A stretch of DNA of 10,644 bases from an uncultured Clostridium sp. (GTDB lineage Bacteria; Bacillota_A; Clostridia; TANB77; CAG-508), in assembly GCA_947382445.1 (NCBI GenBank), contig CANCZH010000056.1, positions 1 to 10,644 of the forward strand, given 5' to 3'. A program made the position numbers and the translations under genes. This document shows, one piece after another, positions 6,401-10,644 of the stretch. Each line of letters begins with the position of its first letter. Positions within the stretch are counted from its first letter, which is position 1. The notes below the pieces were generated by a model. The model was given only the letters and a program-made list of their open reading frames with translations, made no database searches and was not told the DNA's origin.

Positions 6401-8004
6401 TCAGCTTGATATTTTCCGTTGCTACTACCACTAATACTATCATATACATAACCCTCAACATCTTTTTGAGTTGTTGTGTAATTTTCTCCTTCAAGCCCAT
6501 TAAGTAGTTCTTCATTTGCAACTTTTATATTAGTATATTTGTCTAAATATTTTACTGTTATTTGTGATTTTTTCTTATAATAGTATGTGACTTCAACATC
6601 TTGTGTAGTTGTTATACCACTCTCTATTCCGTTATGTCTTGTAAGTTCATAGCCACTTATTGCTTCACTTTGAGTTTTATATTCCTCTCCAACATTATAT
6701 CTTCTTGTCTTTTCTGGATATCCAGCAATTTCATTTCCAGTATTCTCATCTATATACTTTGTAACTACATTACTATATATATTAGACTCTACAGTCTCTG
6801 ATTCCCTAGTATACGTATTATTAAATATGGTTTTGCTCTTATTTGAAATAAGACTTGTGGATGATGATGATTTAACAGTTGTATTTACTACAAATCTATA
6901 AGTCTCACCAATATATTTCATTGTACCTGATAAATATGAACTATTAAATGTATATGTTAATTTTCTAGTTGTATCATTATATGTAGTAGTTCCAGCTGTG
7001 CTTGTTACGTCGTTACCATTAGAATCATATACTCTTAAATTATTATATTGTATTTTTTCATCTAAAACATCTTCAAATATTAAAGATGCATAATAAAAAT
7101 TAGAATCTACTCTTTCAGATATTTCTTGCTCAATTTCATATGTAAGAGTATCACCTTTTTTTACATAATCTTTTGAAACACTTTTTTGTGGATAATCTGG
7201 AACACTAGCTGTCAGTGGTGTATATTGTAAATGATATCCTGCACTAGACTTTCCATAAACACCATAAAGCTCAACATTTATATGATCCTTATTTCTATAT
7301 TCAAAAGCTACACAATTTAGATGACCAGCTTCGGTACTTCCACTTGCAGTACCATAATATACATCATTATATTTTCTCCAACCATTAATAGATGTAATTT
7401 CTGATGCATATGCCATATTAGTTGTATTATATAAATATACAGTATTTGACTGAGAACTACTAGAAGCCTCGCCTTTATCTTCAGAAAATATAGACAAATA
7501 TCCCAAATTTATATATAGTGGTGTATTTTCACCAGAATAATAAAAATACACATCTACTGTTAAATGTTCCATATCTAAATATTCCCATTCATTTGTATTT
7601 TTCATAACACTACCAAAAGCTGACCAATCTAAATATGGATTATTTCCATAACTAATCATATCTGAGTATACAAGCTTTATATCTATTGGCTTTCCTGCTA
7701 ATGTACCGCAATTTTTATATTTTACAGTTACTGTACTATCTAATGACAATGCAGTAGGACATGTATCATAATATACTCCTATTCGTGGTTCACCAGATGG
7801 ACAGGTAGTCTCTCTTATAGTATATGGCTGACTACCTGATACACTAATTTCTGGCAATGTAGTATAATTTAATACTAACTTATCAAAAATACTTGGCTCA
7901 AATAAAGTTTGAGAATTTATTCCTTCATATGCAAATATATTATTACTTCCAATTATAATTAATGATATTAAAAAAACTAATATCAAATTTATTTTTTTAT
8001 TCAT
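3421..8004 (-). CDS. Large cell-wall-anchored MucBP-repeat adhesin
   Basis: This 1527-residue surface protein has a signal peptide (1-25, likely cut after NIFA). Residues 26-265 form an N-terminal region I do not recognise, with cysteines at 68, 82, 99 and 231. Residues about 268-411 look like an isopeptide-type fimbrial/adhesin domain (QKSVSKDYVKKGDTLTYEIE, FEDVLDEKIQY, IFNNTYTRESETVESN), with K274 or K278, E311 or D312 and N395 or N396 as possible bond-forming residues. Residues 412-1491 are 16 MucBP-like repeats. The end is a wall-sorting signal: NPNTGD (1492-1497), a hydrophobic helix and the basic tail KNNKKYAK. MucBP modules are known from mucin-binding proteins of lactobacilli and Listeria, so host-glycoprotein or surface adhesion is the likely role; the ligand is unknown. 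No sortase is visible here. The ATG has AAAGGTG upstream (8011-8017). The gene appears to be transcribed alone, with terminators on both sides. Confidence 0.92.
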   Translation of the reverse strand: MNKKINLILVFLISLIIIGSNNIFAYEGINSQTLFEPSIFDKLVLNYTTLPEISVSGSQPYTIRETTCPSGEPRIGVYYDTCPTALSLDSTVTVKYKNCGTLAGKPIDIKLVYSDMISYGNNPYLDWSAFGSVMKNTNEWEYLDMEHLTVDVYFYYSGENTPLYINLGYLSIFSEDKGEASSSSQSNTVYLYNTTNMAYASEITSINGWRKYNDVYYGTASGSTEAGHLNCVAFEYRNKDHINVELYGVYGKSSAGYHLQYTPLTASVPDYPQKSVSKDYVKKGDTLTYEIEQEISERVDSNFYYASLIFEDVLDEKIQYNNLRVYDSNGNDVTSTAGTTTYNDTTRKLTYTFNSSYLSGTMKYIGETYRFVVNTTVKSSSSTSLISNKSKTIFNNTYTRESETVESNIYSNVVTKYIDENTGNEIAGYPEKTRRYNVGEEYKTQSEAISGYELTRHNGIESGITTTQDVEVTYYYKKKSQITVKYLDKYTNIKVANEELLNGLEGENYTTTQKDVEGYVYDSISGSSNGKYQAEPITIQYYYIKKSNVTTKYVDENTGNEIPNVQSVTEEYKEKENYNTLKKEIDGYTYTKDSNNTSGIVQRDNIEVVYYYKRNSNVVVKYLDKYTKEEIANTENIKGLEGENYTTIKKDIDSYEYDSIEGENAGKFSNEEKNITYYYIKKSKVTTKYVDENTGNEIPNVQSVTEEYKEKESYNTLKKEIDGYTYTKDSNNTSGIVQRDNIEVVYYYKRNSNVVVKYLDKYTKEEIANTENIKGLEGENYTTIKKDIDSYEYDSIEGENAGKFSNEEKNITYYYIKKSKVTTKYVDENTGNEITNVQSITEEYKEKEYYTTQQKDIDGYTYSRSTNNISGIIGRDNIEVIYYYKRNSGVTIRYIDKYETDIKVHENNYINGVEGDNYTTSALDIEGYVYDSVDGLEDGKIQSEKTTVTYYYIKKSNVYVQYRDEISGAVLEEDSPITYIEKQSYETSSKDINGYTLVGDSKNTSGIIGRENIFVKYYYKKNTSVVVKYIDMVTQEEISKEDIIYGLQNDDYETEKRNIDNYEFIEIDGKANGKMEENQLVVIYKYKKQSNLITQHIDANTNKKIIDDIVTRYKEGDIYTANSQNILGYVLVESPQSVTGTMGREDIIKTFYYKKISAGLVVKYVDKITGEVLEQKEYSGNEKDIISLEEMSFMEYVLDSKPDFDTIELTTEPQEIIYYYIKVAKLYIEGIDQDSKEVLYNSEISGLEGQDYEAIPKDVIGYKLVKIPENQNGIFKRNNPKVIYEYKKIAGNLSVKYIDKDTSELLESYQISGLVGDEYKTQDKEFKDYNFVEIIGDNIGILKAEEKEVVYYYEKKTGKIIVKYIDNMQNEIKSKEEYIGKVGQEYTTDAKNIEGYELYKVPENQNGVYEEGIIEIVYEYKKNKGTIVVNFKDEEGNVLLEKVYQEGEIGEDFYLNLPEIEGYTIIGENTLSSKFVDGKLEYNIIYTRIYDNPNTGDISIMTISAIAIFSIIGILFLILKNNKKYAK
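3532..6771 (-). repeat. Array of 16 MucBP-like protein repeats
   Basis: Residues 412-1491 divide without gaps into 16 units of 66-69 residues. They start at 412, 481, 548, 617, 684, 753, 820, 889, 957, 1024, 1091, 1158, 1225, 1291, 1358 and 1425. Each unit opens with a V-x-x-KY-[IVL]-D strand and closes with an aromatic strand YYYKK or YYYIKKS. Units 1-12 mostly alternate. Odd (A) units carry TKYVDENTGNEI, EYKEKE and SGI-x-x-RDNIEV. Even (B) units carry KYLDKYT, GLEGENYTT and YDSI-x-G. Units 9-16 diverge steadily, and 13-16 share PENQNG or similar in place of the A/B marks. The C-terminal units look oldest and the centre youngest. Confidence 0.9.
5507..6322 (-). repeat. Near-identical 408-bp tandem duplication (two copies)
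   Basis: Copy 1 (5507-5914) and copy 2 (5915-6322) differ, by direct base-by-base reading, at only two positions: 5863 versus 6271 (g/a) and 5867 versus 6275 (c/t). The first 356 bases are identical. One change is silent (Tyr) and the other turns Asn into Ser. The unit is exactly 136 codons, one A plus one B MucBP repeat, so gain or loss keeps the reading frame. It corresponds to repeats 3-4 and 5-6. Flanking units 1-2 and 7-8 are clearly related but much more diverged. Confidence 0.95.
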
Positions 8005-8075
8005 ATTATCACCTTTTTCTTCATAATAAATTATATCTTATATTATATAATTTTTCATGTATAATTAGTAATTAT

Positions 8076-8103
8076 AACAAATGTAATAATAATTACATTT
8101 GTT
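8076..8103. promoter_or_regulatory. 12-bp inverted repeat upstream of the adhesin gene
   Basis: AACAAATGTAAT and ATTACATTTGTT form a perfect 12-bp inverted repeat around a 4-base spacer (AATA), 72 bases upstream of the adhesin ATG. It lies in the adhesin promoter region, so a dimeric repressor or activator site is plausible. A possible minus-strand promoter (TTTATA, 17 bases, TATTAT) would put its -10 box inside the palindrome. A separate TATAAT at 8030-8035 has no good -35. The hairpin is all A/T-rich and is a poor terminator. The binding protein is unknown. Confidence 0.35.
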
Positions 8104-8138
8104 TTACATATAAATTATTATTCCCCCATTTACATATT

Positions 8139-8173
8139 AAAATAAGTCTATAGTGACACTATAGACTTATTTT
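8139..8173 (-). terminator. Intrinsic terminator after coaD
   Basis: A perfect 16-bp stem (8139-8154 with 8158-8173) and a GAC loop lies about 12 bases past the coaD stop. On the minus strand it is preceded by an A tract and the stem itself ends in four U. On the plus strand the U run is longer, so it could also act in that direction, but no plus-strand gene leads into it. It separates the coaE-coaD unit from the adhesin gene. Confidence 0.8.
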
Positions 8174-8185
8174 TTTACAATATTT

Positions 8186-8671
8186 TTAAAATTCCATTTT
8201 CTCCTTCATTCTCTTTTCTACGCTCTCATGAACATAAAGACTAATATCTTTTCCAAAAGAAAATACTTCTTTTACCATACTAGAAGAAATAAACTGATAA
8301 TTAGAATCTGCAAATAAACAAATTGTATTTACTTTTTTATCACTTATATTTTTATTTATTTGAGATAAAGCTATTTCATAATCAAAATCACTTACAGATC
8401 TTAATCCTCTAATAATTCCTTGACAATCGTTTTCCATAGCTACATCTACGGCAGCCATTGTTGAAGAAATAACTTTTACTTTAGGATTATGTTTATATAT
8501 CTCTTTAATCATATTTACTCTTTCATCAGTACTAAAAAAATAATTTTTCTTACTAAGATTTACAAGTACTGCAACAATAACCTCATCAAATAAATTTGTT
8601 GCTTGTTCAATAATATTCATATGTCCTTTTGTAATAGGATCAAAACTACCTGGATATAATACTTTGTTCAT
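8186..8671 (-). CDS. coaD: Phosphopantetheine adenylyltransferase
   Basis: CoaD transfers AMP from ATP to 4'-phosphopantetheine, giving dephospho-CoA, the fourth step of coenzyme A synthesis in the cytoplasm. The 161-residue length is normal for the bacterial hexameric enzyme. It has the nucleotidyltransferase motif YPGSFDPITKGH at 6-17 (the T/HxGH element is TKGH, with H17), IIRGLRSVSDFDYE in the middle and ISSSMVKE at 128-135. All are diagnostic of CoaD. Its start overlaps the end of coaE by 26 bases, and an AAAGGTGG ribosome site lies inside coaE, so the pair is probably co-transcribed and may be translationally coupled. In many Firmicutes coaD instead follows rsmD, which is not seen here. 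A strong hairpin terminator follows the stop. Confidence 0.97.
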   Translation of the reverse strand: MNKVLYPGSFDPITKGHMNIIEQATNLFDEVIVAVLVNLSKKNYFFSTDERVNMIKEIYKHNPKVKVISSTMAAVDVAMENDCQGIIRGLRSVSDFDYEIALSQINKNISDKKVNTICLFADSNYQFISSSMVKEVFSFGKDISLYVHESVEKRMKEKMEF

Positions 8672-9221
8672 ATATATCTTCCACCTTTCTTTTTAGATTG
8701 TCATCATCATTATTAATTATATAATCAAAATCTTTTTCTATATACTCTATTGAAGCGTTATCTCTTTGCTCAAATAGTTCTTTAGTAATATTATCCCTTA
8801 TTAATGCTCTTTGTATTCTTTTTTCATAAGGAGCCTCAACAAGTATTCTTAAATCAGCCTCTTTAAAATATTTTGTTTTAGGAAGCATAATATAATCTAA
8901 AATTATTATTTTATTATCGTTTTTAGCAATAAATTTATCTATTTCTTCTTGCATATATTTCCATGTAATAGCTTCTAATTTATTCATTTCTTCTTGATTA
9001 TTAAATACGATCTTACCAAGCTCTTTTCTGTTTACTCTATTATTATCTATTACTTTTTTACCAAAAGTTTTAGTTATCTCTTGTATTACTATTTCTTTAT
9101 CGTTTACTTTATGAGCTATTTTATCTATATCTAAATGAATTATATTATCACTCATTGTAGTAAAGTATTTTGCAACAGTACCTTTTCCAGAATTTGATTT
9201 GCCACATAAGACTATTAACAT
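8646..9221 (-). CDS. coaE: Dephospho-CoA kinase, divergent
   Basis: This 191-residue P-loop kinase is read as CoaE, which phosphorylates the ribose 3'-OH of dephospho-CoA to complete coenzyme A. It has a Walker A motif GKSNSGKGT near the N-terminus, LDIDKIAHKV (the family's D-x-D segment), VNRKELGKIVFNN and a lid-like RIQRALIRDN. It departs from typical CoaE in having GKSNSGKG instead of the usual TGGIGSGKS, ITWKYM where I-x-HP is usual, and IMLP in place of PLLFE. Overlap with coaD supports the assignment. A general P-loop nucleotide kinase is the alternative. An ATG at 9242 is in frame, but AGGAGG lies seven codons inside it, and the predicted promoter would start transcription at about 9240. 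The start is therefore placed at ATG 9221, six bases after the ribosome site. Confidence 0.72.
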   Translation of the reverse strand: MLIVLCGKSNSGKGTVAKYFTTMSDNIIHLDIDKIAHKVNDKEIVIQEITKTFGKKVIDNNRVNRKELGKIVFNNQEEMNKLEAITWKYMQEEIDKFIAKNDNKIIILDYIMLPKTKYFKEADLRILVEAPYEKRIQRALIRDNITKELFEQRDNASIEYIEKDFDYIINNDDDNLKRKVEDIYEQSIISR

Positions 9222-9246
9222 TGCTCTGCCTCCTATCATCATTTTA

Positions 9247-9275
9247 CTTATATCATATAATCCATATTATCTCAA
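9247..9275 (-). promoter_or_regulatory. Sigma-A-type promoter of coaE-coaD
   Basis: On the minus strand TTGAGA (9270-9275) is followed by 17 bases and TATAAG (9247-9252), each a five-of-six match, with a TG one base before the -10 box. The predicted transcript start is about 9240, roughly 20 bases before the chosen coaE ATG at 9221 and at or past the alternative ATG at 9242. It sits after the guaA hairpin, so coaE-coaD likely forms its own transcription unit. Confidence 0.7.
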
Positions 9276-9310
9276 TAATTCATTACAATTTTTAAGTTAA
9301 TATATAGCAA

Positions 9311-9338
9311 ATAGGAGTAGTAATAAAACTACTCCTAT
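9311..9338 (-). terminator. Hairpin after guaA, probable weak terminator
   Basis: An 11-bp perfect stem, ATAGGAGTAGT / ACTACTCCTAT, with a 6-base loop (AATAAA) starts eight bases past the guaA stop. On the minus strand the following U tract is short and broken (TATTTGC), so termination may be partial and some readthrough into coaE is possible. Confidence 0.65.
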
Positions 9339-9345
9339 ATTTATA

Positions 9346-10644
9346 TTATTCCCACTCTATTGTTGCAGGAGGCTTTGATGTAACATCATATACAATTCTA
9401 TTTACATGATTTACTTCATTTACAATTCTTTGAGATATTTTTTCTAATATTTCATAAGGGATTTTTGCAAATTTTGCTGTCATAAAATCATCTGTAACAA
9501 CTGCACGTAAGGCAATTAAATAATCATAAGTTCTTTCATCTCCCATAACACCTACAGAACGAGTGTCAGTTAAAACTGCAAAATATTGACTTAACTCTTT
9601 TTCCATGTTATTTTTAGAAACTTCTTCTCTAAATATGTAATCTGCATCCTTTAATATTTCTAGTTTTTCTTCTGTTATATCTCCAATTATTCTTATAGCA
9701 AGTCCTGGTCCTGGAAATGGTTGTCTATTTACCAGATAATCTGGTAATCCAAGCTCACGTCCTAAGTTTCTTACCTCATCTTTAAATAAGTTTCTTAATG
9801 GTTCAACAATTTCTTTAAAATCCACATAATCTGGAAGACCTCCAACATTATGATGAGATTTAATAACAGAGCTTTTTCCAAGTCCACTTTCTATTACATC
9901 TGGATAAATAGTTCCTTGAACTAAATAATCTACAGAACCAATCTTCTTTCCTTCTTCCTCAAATACTCTAATAAATTCTTCTCCTATTATTTTTCTTTTT
10001 TGCTCTGGAGAAGTTACATTTTTTAGCTTATTTAAAAATCTTTCTTTTGCATCTACTTTTACAAAATTAACATCAAATTTATTTGTAAATATGTCTTCTA
10101 CTTCCTCTACTTCATTTTTTCTTAGCAGACCATGATCTACAAATATACATGTTAAATTTTTTCCTATTGCCTTAGATAAAAGTACTGCTGCAACTGATGA
10201 ATCTACTCCACCAGACAAAGCACAAACTGCTTTTTTATCTCCTAATTTTTGTTTTAAATTTTCTATTGTAGTTTTAGCATATGCATCCATTTTCCAACTA
10301 CCACTACATTTACAAATACCTATTACAAAATTTCTAATTATTATATTTCCTTTTTCTGTATGATTTACCTCTGGATGAAATTGAACACCATAAAATCCTT
10401 TTTCTTCATTTTGCATTGCAGCAATTTTACAAGTATCTGTATTTGCAATTTTCATAAAACCTTGAGGAACTGAATCTACGTAATCTGTATGGCTCATAAG
10501 ACATATATTTTTATCATCTAATCCGTTAAAGAGTTTAGAATTTAAGTCTAAATTCACACTCATTTGTCCATATTCTCTTTTATCTGCTCTTTTAACTTGT
10601 CCACCCAAAGTGTATGCCATATATTGCATTCCATAACATATTCC
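9346..10644 (-). CDS. guaA: GMP synthase (glutamine-hydrolysing), 5' end cut off
   Basis: GuaA converts XMP to GMP using glutamine and ATP, the last step of guanine nucleotide synthesis. The window holds the C-terminal 432 residues. The frame is open to the right edge and reads GICYGMQYM, so the GATase nucleophile Cys is the third residue inside the window and the missing part is the first portion of the GATase domain (roughly 75-80 residues in typical GuaA). The His-Glu pair of the triad is in FHPE (fragment residues 89-92). The ATP pyrophosphatase P-loop SGGVDSS is at 144-150. [15 protein letters not shown] and the terminal KPPATIEWE are the usual C-terminal dimerisation and XMP-binding marks. 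The ATG at 10629 is an internal methionine and not the start. All visible catalytic motifs are intact. Confidence 0.98.
   Translation of the reverse strand, partial: GICYGMQYMAYTLGGQVKRADKREYGQMSVNLDLNSKLFNGLDDKNICLMSHTDYVDSVPQGFMKIANTDTCKIAAMQNEEKGFYGVQFHPEVNHTEKGNIIIRNFVIGICKCSGSWKMDAYAKTTIENLKQKLGDKKAVCALSGGVDSSVAAVLLSKAIGKNLTCIFVDHGLLRKNEVEEVEDIFTNKFDVNFVKVDAKERFLNKLKNVTSPEQKRKIIGEEFIRVFEEEGKKIGSVDYLVQGTIYPDVIESGLGKSSVIKSHHNVGGLPDYVDFKEIVEPLRNLFKDEVRNLGRELGLPDYLVNRQPFPGPGLAIRIIGDITEEKLEILKDADYIFREEVSKNNMEKELSQYFAVLTDTRSVGVMGDERTYDYLIALRAVVTDDFMTAKFAKIPYEILEKISQRIVNEVNHVNRIVYDVTSKPPATIEWE

Noticed and set aside
3532..6771. Regularly spaced repeats that might suggest a CRISPR array
   Set aside because: The period is about 200 bases, the repeats lie in one open reading frame and they encode MucBP domains. 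There are no short direct repeats with unique spacers and no cas genes.
1..10644. Possible UGA recoding, since no TGA stop was seen among the genes
   Set aside because: Trp is encoded by TGG where checked (GuaA and the oxidoreductase), and the genes contain no in-frame TGA. Lack of TGA stops in eight genes is expected at low GC.
8186..10644. Mobile element or horizontally acquired edge next to the adhesin
   Set aside because: No transposase, integrase, target-site duplication or tRNA was seen, and base composition looks the same across the window.

Overview
The window comes from a very AT-rich chromosome (base composition and codon choice suggest under about 30% GC, judged by eye) with Gram-positive Shine-Dalgarno sites and single-membrane surface proteins. 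The gene set (SpoVG, a DUF2344 protein, a signal-anchored SH3b/CAP protein, and a wall protein with MucBP repeats and a C-terminal sorting signal) points to a low-GC Firmicute, most likely an uncultured gut-type member of the Clostridia. The code is standard: Trp is TGG, and the seven genes with stops that I checked, plus guaA, end in TAA or TAG.

Layout from left to right. Positions 6-2302 hold three minus-strand genes: an FAD-dependent oxidoreductase of the DAO fold, then a DUF2344 protein, then spoVG. The last two each have a good sigma-A-type promoter in front. Position 2403 starts the only plus-strand gene, a secreted SH3b-SH3b-CAP protein. It converges on a 1527-residue surface protein (3421-8004, minus strand), and the two share a bidirectional terminator. 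Positions 8186-10644 are housekeeping genes on the minus strand: the last part of GMP synthase (guaA, cut by the window edge just before its GATase cysteine), then coaE and coaD overlapping in one transcription unit.

The large surface protein dominates the window. It has a signal peptide, a roughly 240-residue N-terminal domain that I do not recognise, an isopeptide-type adhesin domain, 16 tandem MucBP-like repeats of 66-69 residues in a mostly alternating A/B pattern, and an NPNTG sorting signal with a membrane helix and basic tail. Within the repeats, a 408-bp A+B unit occurs twice in tandem with only two base differences, so the array has expanded or been homogenised recently.

Functionally, the middle of the window is a cell-surface locus (long stalked adhesin plus secreted CAP protein) placed between conserved metabolic and regulatory genes. 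coaE and coaD supply the last two steps of coenzyme A synthesis from one overlapping pair. I saw no RNA genes, insertion sequences, CRISPR arrays or defence systems. I found no wholly new system; the most novel material is the repeat architecture and N-terminal domain of the adhesin, plus several family members in unusual contexts.
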